From the NCBI RefSeq assembly GCF_030272615.1, contig NC_081406.1, positions 142,505,799 to 142,569,798 on the forward strand: 64,000 bases of DNA, written 5' to 3'. Positions 1-11,350 of this stretch are shown one piece after another (the first letter of the stretch is position 1; every line of letters begins with the position of its first letter). The position numbers and the translations under genes are program-made. The notes under the pieces were generated by a model. The model had not been told where the DNA came from and made no database searches. It saw nothing but the letters and a program-made list of their open reading frames with translations. The DNA is from Cryptomeria japonica (Eukaryota; Streptophyta; Pinopsida; Cupressales; Cupressaceae).

Positions 1-2026
1 CCAAACTGCCTCAAAACTCGGGTCACCACAAACCTCTCTATCATGAACGGGGTCCTATCGATCAGATGTCTGGTCATAAAAACAAAGGGCATCTCTAGCC
101 CATCCTCAGCCCACACCTCACATCCTGTATATGGTCGCCAGGTGACCGTATCAATGTCATCCAACACCCTCCTCCAATGCTCTAGTTTTCCCAGCTTACG
201 CTGGACAACTAGACCCCTATATCCATACGCATATGCGCATCCCACAGGCCTGTCTCTGTCTGCTAGTGGCCTCACTGCTAGAATGTGCTCCCAGCAGCAT
301 ACCTGTAATAAAGTCACGCCAGCTGACAAACTACCGTAACTGAGGTATACTACCTCATGCAGGCCCCTGTATAGATGGGTCAGCATAGCTGACCCCCATG
401 AAAACCTCTGGCCCTGTGTGACCATCTCCTCCAACACCAGCCCCCATCCCACAGAAAATCCCTTTGACCTGCGATCAGGACAAAGGAATCCACCAATGAA
501 CCCTGCTAGTATGGATGGCAGTGGTGCGTAATCCAGGTCTAGAAACTCTTGCCATGGGATCTCATAGCCACAGATTGTATCATCCTGGAAAATGCGGTGG
601 AGTGCCTCTGTCCCACCCTCCTCTGACTGCTCATATGGTAGTAGTGCCCCTACTATAGGGATGCGCAAGATCCTGTAACAGTCCTCTGGTGTGACTGTCA
701 TCTCTCCAGTGGCAAAATGGAAGGTGTTGGTGTCGCTATGCCACCTCTCTGCCAAAGCTATCAGTAGCCCTCGGTTCATAGTGAACCAAGGCATATCCAA
801 GAGGGAAGTCAAACCACATCTCTCGATGATATCGAGATCGGCCTGCGACAACTGGGGTATCAATGTCCACGACGTCGAAAATCTCTCCCGTGACTGGACC
901 ACACCCAATCGCTCCTGTCAAACAAGCAAAAAAAATCCAATATCAGTTTCCACATTAAAACAAACATATCAAAATCAAACTCACATCAACAACATGAATC
1001 CATTTTCTCATCTACATCAAGTTCAAAATCCTATCATTTCATATCAACTTGTAAAACAACTCAAGTTCTCAAAAACCATATCAAAACTTGTAACACAACT
1101 CAAGTCTCCACAATCACAAAACTTGTAAAACAACTCAAGTTTCCCACCCATATCAACTTGTAAAATAACTCAAGTTTCCAACCCATATCAACTTGTAACA
1201 CAAATCAGGCTTCACACATTGAACTTGAAACACGGTAAGCACACAAATCATATTTTGATCAAAACACCACATTGATATCTATACATAACTTGAAAAAATC
1301 GCAAATCAAAACAAGTTATACTGACGTTCATATTAGACAAATCCATAAAATCATGACAGACAGACACAACAAATTTACCACTCGGCTCATCTTGCAAAAA
1401 AATTCCAAATGTGCTAAAACAGACTCCCTCTGCGCTAAACTTCTCTCACACGCTAGGCTGTTTTACTTATGCGCTAATCTATTCACCCTATGTGCTAGAC
1501 TGACTCTACGCGCTAAATCTTTCCCCCCATGCGCCACCTAACCCACCCTATGCACTAAACCCTACCCACGCGCTAATCTACACCTCCTAGGCACTACTCA
1601 TTTGACCCTATGCCCTAGGTTAACCCTACGCGCTAAACCCCCTTACCTATGCAAACCCCTGCGACCCCTATGCGCTAGGTCTACCCTACGCGCTACCCTG
1701 TTGACCTGACATGCTACCCGATGGTTGCCATGCGCTATTCTACATATATACGCTAACCTATTTTTGTTATGCGCTATCCTATCTATTTCGGACGCAACCC
1801 CTAATATTCGATTTGATGCGCTACTTAAAACTTCGTATGTGCTAATATATGCCCTAGACGTGCTAAACCGTTAAACCCAAACTTTGAAAATAAAAGAAAA
1901 CTAAAAACGACCAAATGAAAAGTCAAAAGAGGGTAAAAAATGTTGACTTACTGGTGGTCCATGCACTGCAGGTCTCCGGTACCTCTTAACACGCTCGAAA
2001 TCGTGTCTATGATACAGAATAGGCAT
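1..2026 (-). CDS. plant mobile domain (PMD) protein, two exons, 3' end off window
   Basis: Exon 1 is 2026-1952 (75 nt, from ATG to donor GTAAGT, phase 0). Exon 2 is 914 down to base 1, opening after TTTGACAG, phase 0, and stays open for 304 codons to the window edge. Exon 2 reads as a PMD fold: a start like LSQADLDIIERCGLTSLLDM, then WFTMNRGLLIALAERW, then FHFATGEMTVTPEDCYRILRI (cited in parts), typical of the MAIN/MAIL1 and PP7-long-form-like families. PMDs are known both as host proteins linked to transposon silencing and as genes captured by gypsy and MULE elements. Here it is antisense to a gypsy-like LTR, so I infer a captured copy. No stop or frameshift is visible, an in-frame TAG lies upstream of the ATG, and a TATA box is about 75 bp upstream. 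The intron (1951-915) holds two tandem arrays. Whether it is expressed is unknown. Confidence 0.75.
1038..1210. repeat. tandem repeat of about 35-39 bp in the PMD intron
   Basis: AACTTGTAA followed by a CAACTCAAGT-type block recurs at about 1045, 1085, 1119, 1154 and 1190. Copies differ at a few positions each. It lies between exon 2 and the GCGCTA array. Confidence 0.75.
1411..1866. repeat. 60-bp higher-order tandem array of GCGCTA motifs in the PMD intron
   Basis: The tetramer GCTA (usually within TGCGCTA or ACGCGCTA) recurs at 1413, 1434, 1452, 1473, 1494, 1512 and so on to 1862. The steps repeat as 21, 21, 18 bp, giving a 60-bp period held for about seven units, with one 26-bp step near 1820. 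The core is conserved while the pyrimidine-rich spacers have diverged. Every regular step is a multiple of three, so on the plus strand the array translates to a 7+7+6-residue pattern around LCA and LRA, but several stops break it. It lies wholly inside the intron of the antisense PMD gene. Confidence 0.85.
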
Positions 2027-2100
2027 TTTTCTCTGCAGACCAAATTCTCTTTCTCCAAAGTCAACAAAGCACAAATAAATCTAATTCAAGCCCTTTTCCC

Positions 2101-2108
2101 CTTTTATA
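2101..2108 (-). promoter_or_regulatory. TATA box of the antisense PMD gene
   Basis: TATAAAAG reads on the minus strand 75 bp upstream of the PMD start codon, the usual distance for a short plant 5' UTR. It lies inside the retroelement and points opposite to the LTR. Confidence 0.55.
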
Positions 2109-2190
2109 GGAGGAAAATGAAATTAGGGTTAGCCAAATGGACCTGTAATATGGTTGCGGTCTCCCCTATACCATAACATTTTGTAACTTA

Positions 2191-2309
2191 TCGGGAGATG
2201 AATCAATTTCCCCACATTTCACATGCACGAAATCATACACATCATACGCAACTCATCAAATTAAATTAAAAAAAAATAAAAAATTTCAAAATATTGATTC
2301 ATCTCCCGA
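2191..2309. repeat. 17-bp perfect inverted repeat upstream of the PMD gene
   Basis: TCGGGAGATGAATCAAT (2191-2207) is the exact reverse complement of ATTGATTCATCTCCCGA (2293-2309), with an 85-bp AT-rich loop. It lies between the PMD TATA box and the polypurine tract. Confidence 0.8.
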
Positions 2310-2483
2310 GGGGGCATCACCATCAAATATCGAATCTGGGGCATCACACATCAAATCAAGTCCGGGGCACGACTGGTAAATCAGAAGAGCAGCACAAAAA
2401 TTGCATTTGATCATAAATCATGATAAGGCATCATTTTCTTTGAAATAACTTGTGCACACATGTCACTTCAAAGAGGGGCAAAA

Positions 2484-3966
2484 TGTAGACGTATAAAAAT
2501 GACCATATTCCTAAATGAATATTTTATGTTCATTTCTCTATTTAATTAAATCCAATCTAGTTAAATTACCCACATTCCTCTATTTAATTAAGTAAATTAC
2601 TCAATTTATTTAAATTAAATTCACTATACCCATTTAATGAATAAATAATTTTATTCAATAAAACCCCCCTATCCACTTTTAATTAAATTCAAATTTAATT
2701 AAATAGTTATCCTAAAATTGAATAAATCTAATTTATTTTATTTCCCCAAATTGCAACCAAATTGAATTAAATTACTTTATTTCAATTAAATCCTATTATC
2801 CCTCCATCCACTTGCAAAATCCCAAACCCCTTTCTAATCCCTTCTAGAATCTTCTAATCACTTCTAATTATCCTAACCCATCTTCTAAACTTTGTCACAT
2901 CCCTAAGCAAAGGGAAGTCACTTCTCAAAACCTCAAAGTCTTTGATAACCATTAAAAGGCTTCAAGTCTTCAACCACTTAATTCCTCAAAGTCTTTGATA
3001 ACCATTAAAGGCTTCCAACTTTCAACCACTTAATCCCCCAAAGTCTCCAATAACCATTAATGGTTAACTCAAACCCTCCTAGATGGTTAAAACATTTGTT
3101 TTAACTCAACCTTCATCCAACCCAAGGGTCTCATCAGGCTTTTAATGCTTTGACCATGATTATGTCTTAATCATTTGCACAAAAGTTTATCCTTGGATTA
3201 AGTCTTAATCCATTGGGTAATCCTAACTTAGACTTGACCCTTACCCTCTAGATAACCATGAGGTCTTCTCAGGCATTTAATGCCTTCAACCTTTCTCTCA
3301 ACCCAACCCTATGTTGACACTTGTCACCATTCCATTGGTGCAAATTGCAAACATGGATCCCCAACTTTGAAATTCAACCCTTGATTAAACCATTCAATCT
3401 TGACCATCCATTGCCCTATTCTTGCTATAAATAGAGCTCTCATTCCTCCATTTTCAAGAATCATCCTCCAAATTTGTAGCATCATACTTATGCACAAATA
3501 CATTCAAGCTTTCATATCTCATTTTATGCTCATCATTTAGCCTCTTTTAAATCAAGAACTACTCTAAATATGCATGTTTAGAATACTTTCTTTATCATTT
3601 AGCTCAATCATAGACTAAATATATCATGTTAGGATAGTACTCATACCAACCTTGTCATCTTATCATCTAGTTTATTGCATTTTAAAATCATGCATAGCTT
3701 AGAATGCATCTCATATTAAAACCAACAAAAGCATCCCTCGTTCTTGCATTTGCCATCCCTAAACCATTTTGCTCAGTGATCTGAGAGCAAAAACATTGGT
3801 TTGAGGGACATTGTGAGATAGAGAACCATGGGACCCACCTTGGGAAGCTGAGTAATACTTCATTACTCCATAGCTTGCACCAAGAAGTCCTGTGTGTGTG
3901 TGTGGACTAGTATTTAACAAATATTTTCACATATTGAGTTTTATCAGCCCACTTTTCTCGCATACA
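2484..3966 (+). repeat. 3' LTR of the gypsy-like element
   Basis: The repeat is 1483 bp, starts TGTAGACGTA and ends GCATACA. It is AT-rich in its first 350 bp, with many TTAAAT runs. A CTATAAATAG motif near 3425-3434 is a plausible LTR TATA box, about 60% into the LTR. The 5' partner is outside the window, so the LTR pair cannot be compared. The right boundary is supported independently, because the sequence after it (CCTGGTAAAAA) is the same as the copy-B sequence at 45309. CCTGG would be the expected 5-bp target duplication. Confidence 0.7.
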
Positions 3967-4093
3967 CCTGGTAAAAAGGGTTTAAAAAAAAAACTGGGTC
4001 TCATTTACCTATGAATAGTGCATTTTTTACTTCGTTTTTTACCCATTTCTTCTCCTAAACTACGAATGGGGTACTAGATTTGTCCTCCAAGCT

Positions 4094-6719
4094 ATGGATC
4101 AAGGTTAGTTTTTGTTTATTTTTGTCTTTTTTTCCTATTTGTTCAATTTGTTTTACATTTTGAATTTAATTTCATTAATTTTGATTAGGTTTTTTCATTT
4201 TTTGTTTCAAAAACCAGATTCTTCTAATCCAGAACAAGAACAACCAAATGTACCTCCTAAAAACCCACAAGAAGAACCAAATGCACCTCCTGAAAAAACA
4301 TAAGAACAACCCCCAATTCCTCCTTTTGACTGCACACTCGAAACACAGTAGCAATTAATTAATCAGTTAGGACAAAATACATTTAAAATCAATAGACTGA
4401 TTGTTAAATTGAAAACTTCTGAACTTGAGCATCATCAATCCCTCGCTACTAGCCCAGAAACATTAGTTAGTGGTGCCATAGCTGTTTCCACACAAATTAC
4501 CAAATAGTGAAACTTTAGGGATAAGTGTCATCAATTCTATGCTGATGGGCTATCATACGATGGAGTAAAAAAACAAAAATATTAGTAAACAACAAATATG
4601 TGCGCTTTTCGTTGATCCCAAAACTGGCCAGTCATTACCTCTTAATGCAAAGAGGTTTCCCATACATTGGTATACCAATGTGCAGATGAAGAATCTTTTT
4701 TGGCAGAGGTGGTGGATGGTCTTTGATGATCCACCTTGTAATAATTATGAGGTGCCATTATATTTTTTGAGAAAAGTATATTGTGAGTCTATGCTCAAAT
4801 GTGCACCCAAACTATTTTGACATGAGAGAGTTCCATGGTAGAGGTGGTGGCTCTGCACAAGATAGACCTGGAGCTCGTAGGCGATTACCCGCGGAGAGTC
4901 ACCGCCCCTAGCACCCAAACCCAATGTGCATCAGGTTGTCCCGATAGAGCTCAAAGAGTCGATGGAGCTAAAGACTCTTCAGGCAGCCACAACATTGACT
5001 GGTGCCATCATCCATCATGGGACATCATTAGCACACCCTATTGTATTGGATGATGAGCCATTAGGTGGCGACAGAGATCCCATCCAACATATGTGTGTCA
5101 GTTGCTTGGGGATATGCTCGGGGGTAGATGATGCAGCTGGTGAAGATGGATCCTCATCTCATTTGTGCATGATTTGCAGGAGTAGATGTTAGGCCCACAC
5201 GGTTGAGGATTTTGCGCTAACAGATGAGTTGATGGACATGGTGTTTGCCCATGAGCCACAAACACAGTTGTGTTGATTTGAATTCATAGCATTTTATTTA
5301 TCAGTCACTTTAAATTTGTAATAACATAAATGAATTTTCATTTATACATCAATTTAAATTGAGATAAATAATATGCATTTTAGGATGCAGCAACGGTATC
5401 CCATACTCCTCCCTCAGTTACTGTAGCTACAACTTCGATGCCTAAGGTATACATTTTGTAACATGTTAAAATAAAATAGTACACTTCAAATTAAAAAAAA
5501 TACAATATATACTAACTCTCTTTAATGCTTGGTCCAATTTCTGGTTTGTAGGTGTTGACAGGGGATGCAATGTCCTAGATTGATGACATCACGCTCTCAG
5601 CGATCAATTTTGGCCTACAAGGCTATATGGTATCATATTTTGTACAACCCTTTTTATGTATTGTTTTGATTGAATATGCAAGTCATTTCATTTCAGATTT
5701 TTAAAATTATGTTTAATTTATTATCTGTACTAATATCTCATGTTAATTTTGTTTTTTTAGGGTACCCCCTCTGCATCTAGGACTCATCCTAAGAAAAAGG
5801 ATTCCTTGAAGATGCCAAAACATAGGAAGAAGGTAATTGAACACATTTTAAGTTGTACAATTGTTTGAAAATGTTGAAATCAAGTATTAGTTGGGGTTTG
5901 TAGATTGATTAGTGTTTTTTTGTCTATTTTACATGTACAACAACCATTGAGCTATGTGGATTTGTTGAATGCACCTGATTCGCCTGTGGATCAAGAGAGG
6001 GTGGAGGTATGTATCTCTACTTTATTTTCTTGATTTAATGACTATATGCACGCGTACATGTGAACTTGTGATATATTATAATCTTATAATTTTTTCATAC
6101 TGGAAAATCCATACCTATTTCATCAATGGCAAACCCTTCTCCTTGCACTGGAGAAGCATCTCAAGATCCGGTACACCTTTGTTTGATATGTAAAATTAAT
6201 TGTTTTTAACCTTCAATACTTATCATTATATTAGTTGTATTTAATCTTTGAACATTTTTTGTATAGGTAATAGCGACAGTTTCTACATCGATGGTGAGCC
6301 ATCCTTAGTCCAGTGGAGAAGCCTCTCAGGCACAGGTACGTCATTGTTCTCTATATTATATCTTTTAAGTGTTTTTGATATATTTCTGTTAGTACATTGT
6401 ATTAATTGTACATTTAATCTACAATTGACCCGTTCGCAGTACGATGATAACGTGGATCCATATAAGTATGTCTTCAAGAAAACTCCTAAGAGTGACAAGG
6501 AGATGAGAGCGAAGACATTAGCTCCTAGATCAGTTGATGAGGTAATATACATTTCAATTGCAAAGGAATTAAAGTTAAATGCATATTTATGTTGTTAATT
6601 GTGAACTATTTTCTACAAAAGAATTCTAACTTGGCTTTTGAATTGTGGTTTTGCAGCCATCTACAAAGCCACGTACTACATCGAATAGGCTTGATTTTGA
6701 TGATCGACCACAAGTTTAG
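4094..6719 (+). pseudogene. accessory multi-exon gene of the transposon-like unit, copy A
   Basis: The tiny first exon is ATGGATCAAG with donor GTTAGT. The second exon opens after AAAACCAG and is Pro/Gln/Glu-rich. It is followed by short exons with canonical borders, for example donors after 5448, 5824, 6006 and 6540, and a last exon ending CAAGTTTAG at 6717-6719. A distinctive part has a CxxC...CxxCxxxC pattern (CVSCLGI and CMICRSRC, about 5090-5190). Later exons are Ser/Thr-rich with a GEASQ motif, and the C-terminal exon pair has YDDNVDP and LDFDD. In-frame stops (TAA at 4301, TAG at 4349, TAG at 4506) show it is dead. I do not recognise the protein. Its position opposite a transposase-like gene suggests a second transposon protein, by analogy with two-gene elements such as En/Spm. 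Confidence 0.5.
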
Positions 6720-7221
6720 GATCATATAGTTTTAGTTTTGGTCATAGAATGACCAATACATGTAGATATATTCTACATTATTATTGTATATCGATTTGGA
6801 CATGGCATATGCCACATTTTTGTAATACTTGTATTGACTTGGCAGACATGCCTTATATATATATATATATATATATATAAGTATCGATATTCGATCCAAT
6901 AAATGTGTATTGAGTTCATTATTTTGTATTCGTTGTATTTTATGGTTGTCCTTTTATAAATTTAAATGAATATTTGCATATGTAATCCACAATATGAATA
7001 TAAACAACAAAAATATATGATATAAAACATTGAAATCGTGGAATATGATTTGATAAAATTTCTAAAATGTTGAATTAACCATACAAAACTCCTTATATTT
7101 AGTTCATTATTGTGTATTCATTGTATTTGGTGTCTGCCCTTTTATAAATTTAAATGAATATTTGCATATGTAATCAACAATATGAATATAAACAACAAAA
7201 ATTGACAATATGAATATAAAC

Positions 7222-8010
7222 AACAATATGTGTTTGGTGCGAGAGCACCCTCATCCTCGCAATGATCAAATTTTGTTCATCATGTACACAAACTAACATC
7301 GTGAGTGCATCTGGGTGGGAAGGTTTACACTAGGCATGCCCCTGTGGTTCATCCTAAAGAGCCAGAATGTCGAGAGTCATACCATATCGGTGCGATCTCT
7401 CAAGTGCCCTGAGTCCAAAAAATTGTCAAAATTTGATGGGCTGTTTCTTTAAATACAGGACACATATGGTCGATCTGTTTGAACTTGTGGGGTCATGTGA
7501 CACTCCTCTATAATTGCCTGTCTCAGTTTTTGACGAGTCGAAGCTATTTTCAATTGGTAGCATTTTTTCGCTTGCTGCAAAAATCATCAGTTGCATGCAA
7601 TGCAAAGTTGCTAGATTGGCTAGAATTGATTTGGTTTGTCATGTGCACAAACTGACATCATGAGCACATTCAGGTGGGCAGGTTTATGCTAGGCATGCCC
7701 CTGTCATGCATTCCAAAGCGTCAAAATGTTGAGAGTCATATCGTACTGGTGCAATCTCTCAAGCGCCCCGAGTCCAAAAAAATGTCAAAATTTGACGGAT
7801 TGTTTCTTCAAATCTAGGACACATATGGTCGATCCATTTGAACTTGTGGGGTCATGTGAGGATCCTCTAAAATGGCCTATCTCAGTTTTTGACGAGTCGG
7901 AGCCATTTTCGATTGGTAGCATTTTTTCGCTTGCTGCAAAAACTGTCAGTTGCATGCAATGCAAAGTTGTCAGATTGGCTAGAATTGGTTCGGTTCATCG
8001 TGTGCAGAAA
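7222..8010. repeat. ~359-bp tandem satellite, about 2.2 copies (copy A)
   Basis: GGCATGCCCCTG recurs about 359 bp apart (about 7336 and 7695), followed by a partial third monomer. Each monomer contains a conserved stretch around GAGTCCAAAAAA and TTGACG. The array runs straight into the remaining 3' part of the transposase-like gene at about 8010. Copy B has about 6.4 monomers at the corresponding place. Confidence 0.8.
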
Positions 8011-10557
8011 AAACCACCTGAATCCACTAAGTCGGATACATGGTCAAAATCCACTGATTTCTCAATCTGGCTCAATTGTAGTGCTTTGGGAATTCGATAT
8101 GAATCAATGGGAACCAACGGTTTACAAGACCATTTGTCAACCCACTCTTGTGATTCACATTCTTCCCACAAACAATAGATGCATGAAGAGCAAAAACATA
8201 CCATCCGTCTTGTATAAATTACCAGTGAACTTGAATTTGAACTCATAAATGAGTGCATGTCACTCGATCCTGCAACTGTACAACAATCTAGATAGTTTTC
8301 AATGTTATATTCAATGATCAACCAAAAATATCTACGAACCATTGACATACCTGGATTACCTGGACCCATCATAGACTTACACCATCACACAATTTTTTCT
8401 GCATCTATCAACTCATCACCACCTTCATAATTCAATTCTTCCCTAGCTAGGGCTCTTTTCACACATGCTCTTGCACCATCGTGCTCTCCCTTACCATGTC
8501 CAGCCTCAGTGAAATTCTAAAAATGTTGTACACTGCTTGTCATATGCATCCTTGCATTCTTGAATTGTGCAGTGCAATTATATGAACATATTAAGTATCG
8601 GTTGTATCGTATGTTCCTTTCCCTTAAACTATCATAGAAAACTTTAAAGCATCCTTGTACAAACTCCGATGAATGAGTACGATCATCACTTATGTAGAAG
8701 TGATACTCTCTTACAACCTCTCTATCCTCCTTTGTGCTATCATCTGCATGCATGAATGCTATATGAACTAAAATAGAAACTTGTGTAGAGTGATAATACA
8801 TGGATTGCACTTCATTTTGAGGTTGTAGTGTATAATTTTTAGCGAAATCAACGATAGAGACAATGGTGCCAAGAGGAAATGTGTCCTTACATAACTTGAA
8901 TTTCTCATCTAACCATCAAGCTCTATGTGTATGCATTATGTACTCATAAACTAGTTTCTAATGAAACATTTTTCATAAATTGAGCTACACATATATCATT
9001 TTTCACTAGCTCACATCTCTTCAAATCTTTTCCATCTTAACTCCCATATGTGACTGTCTTGTATTTTTTGAAAGAAACTAGTTTCATAGCAATTTCATGT
9101 GTTCTCTCCAAATGTACGCATCTTGGTAAACATTGCAAACCACCACATATAGCACAAGAACCTTCCAAACAAGGCATCTTATAATAAATGCAACCATCAT
9201 GTCTATTACATAGCACACTTGAAATAAATTCTCTTACCGACTTAGGAGGTGCTTGTATATTACATTCCTGCAAAACATCGTTAGTGTGCAAAGTAGAACA
9301 AATATGATGAAAAAATCATAATGCATGGAAAATTCAATATGCATCTTACAACAACACGCGGTGTGTACATGATTAATCTTAATATAAAATATTTTTGCCA
9401 TTTCAAAAAATCTTTGACAAATTCTTATTTGAGGAAACTTTTGAAGAAATCTTTCATAAAATTTAGTTTGTCATATCCAAATGGTGTTTGACATGTGGCT
9501 CACGATTTGTAGACCCAATTCGCCTTCTAACAACATCTCTTTGGTTGGGTGAAACTCTTGTGTTGTCATGCCAAAATTTTTCAATTAATGTTTCTAGTGC
9601 ATCAACAACAACCTTGTCTTTGCATGGTAGTCTACTTGAGAATGCCCAAAGAGAATTATTGTTAGGTTCCTCTATTTTTTTCTGCCTCTTTAATGCTTTA
9701 CTTAATGTTATTCTACTAACGTTTAATGACTCACTTGTTTTCCTTATCAAACGATCTTTTTTATTTTCTTGCTCATTATGGTTGATGTAATGACACATCG
9801 AGTAGCATTAGAATATTTAGTACGTGATTTTGAACCAATAGCTTGATATGCATGAAATAGATTTCTCACAATAGTTCTTTCACTGTTACTTTTAGATGAT
9901 TTTAGGCTAGAATTTTCATTATCTCTCTAAAATTCAAATTTTTAATCATTTGAACAATTAGTTGACATCTTGCTTTTTGATTTAAGTTATTAAAATAAAT
10001 TTACCATATTCTTTTAACCATTCTCCTACAAGTTCGTTCATTCATTTTGTTGGGCATTGACTTCAATATATTCTCATCAATGTCAATTAGATACTTTGGT
10101 TTTCCTAGGAATGATTCTAGGAGGTGTTAACATCGGTGCATTATGTACAATTCAATTCATCAAGTAGAGAAGGTGTAATATGTTCATCATTTAATTGATT
10201 ATTCAATGTGTTATCTTCTTGAATTGTATTAGGTTGAAACGGTAAATCAAATGTCTCTTCTTCAATTACTTCAGGTGCATTATATTCATTTGGTAAATCA
10301 AATGGAGATGTTGAGGATGACATACCTTCTTCTCCCATTGTTCTTATGTATCACAATTTCTTCATAAGCTGCCTTTGTCTTTCCTTTTGAGCCTCTCGTT
10401 GTTCCATCGTTCCTTGCTTGTTCTTTCCCATGGTTTGATATCGGTTGTCCCTAAATAGAATCATATTACATATATATGTAAACAAAAGTTCATAAACAAA
10501 CAAATAACCATGAATATGCATCTTATCACTATTTTTTGGAATCAAACTATTAAACAA
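8011..10557 (-). pseudogene. transposase-like gene (Cys-rich, DDE-like), copy A
   Basis: Reading on the minus strand: a start region MGKNKQGTMEQREAQKERQR (about 10435), an acidic linker, then HDNTRVSPNQRDVVRRRIG (about 9510-9590). Next come a Cys/His cluster VHTACCCKMHIEF (about 9340-9380) and REFISSVLCNRHDGC with CLEGSC and CGGLQCLPRC (about 9110-9240). A core follows with VDFAKNYTLQPQNEVQS (about 8800-8850), YISDDRTH (about 8680) and TAQFKNARM (about 8550), and then GHGKGEHDGARACVKRAL (about 8445-8505). This order matches a widespread family of uncharacterised eukaryotic transposase-like proteins whose intact members read FAENY and SDGC..QFKN. Stops and frameshifts interrupt it, and FAKN replaces FAEN. 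The C-terminal exon seen in copy B is missing and replaced by satellite. The DDE assignment is inference. Confidence 0.6.
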
Positions 10558-10850
10558 TCACAATACTATTTACAAAAACTAATAAGAACAACAATTCAAT
10601 CATTTGAAATCATGCAAAAAAAAAAAATTCACTTACTTCTATTTATAAAACAGTGATAGAAGTGCAAACACAGTTCCAGTGGGGCCTTCAACGACCTCAA
10701 AAACTTCTTTTGAGGCTGTTGAGGCTCTTGGGCAACTAAAACTATGTCTATAAACCATGTACGGACTACATTAATAACCGCGTATGCGTTGTTAGTCCAT
10801 AAAATGTTAACAAGCCCAATGGTATTCTTTTTTCCCATTTTGGACTAATA

Positions 10851-11350
10851 NNNNNNNNNNNNNNNNNNNNNNNNNNNNNNNNNNNNNNNNNNNNNNNNNN
10901 NNNNNNNNNNNNNNNNNNNNNNNNNNNNNNNNNNNNNNNNNNNNNNNNNNNNNNNNNNNNNNNNNNNNNNNNNNNNNNNNNNNNNNNNNNNNNNNNNNNN
11001 NNNNNNNNNNNNNNNNNNNNNNNNNNNNNNNNNNNNNNNNNNNNNNNNNNNNNNNNNNNNNNNNNNNNNNNNNNNNNNNNNNNNNNNNNNNNNNNNNNNN
11101 NNNNNNNNNNNNNNNNNNNNNNNNNNNNNNNNNNNNNNNNNNNNNNNNNNNNNNNNNNNNNNNNNNNNNNNNNNNNNNNNNNNNNNNNNNNNNNNNNNNN
11201 NNNNNNNNNNNNNNNNNNNNNNNNNNNNNNNNNNNNNNNNNNNNNNNNNNNNNNNNNNNNNNNNNNNNNNNNNNNNNNNNNNNNNNNNNNNNNNNNNNNN
11301 NNNNNNNNNNNNNNNNNNNNNNNNNNNNNNNNNNNNNNNNNNNNNNNNNN
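10851..11350. other. assembly gap (500 N)
   Basis: An exact run of 500 N, probably a fixed-size placeholder. By comparison with copy B, sequence equivalent to at least part of 53623-54188 is missing here. Confidence 0.98.

Larger units (their letters stand above)
1..3966 (+). mobile_element. 3' part of a Ty3/gypsy-like LTR retrotransposon carrying an antisense PMD gene
   Basis: A polypurine tract (AAGAGGGGCAAAA, about 2471-2483) is followed directly by TGTAGACG, the start of a 3' LTR running on the plus strand to ...GCATACA at 3966. The LTR has TGTA/TACA inverted termini. Nothing of gag-pol is in the window; upstream of the tract lies a minus-strand gene for a plant mobile domain protein. 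Some Tat/Ogre-lineage gypsy elements are known to carry an extra ORF, sometimes antisense, between pol and the 3' LTR, which is why I favour gypsy. That assignment is inference because the 5' LTR and pol are beyond the left edge. The insertion sits in copy A of the duplicated block: homology to copy B (45309 onward) starts at 3967, immediately after the LTR. Confidence 0.65.

Noticed and set aside
691-1128. 145-codon plus-strand frame
   Set aside because: It overlaps the minus-strand PMD exon, whose family wording is clear, and then runs into intronic tandem repeats.
1411-1866. CRISPR-like array (short conserved units with variable spacers)
   Set aside because: Units are 6-9 bp with 60-bp higher-order structure in plant DNA; no cas genes and no bacterial context.
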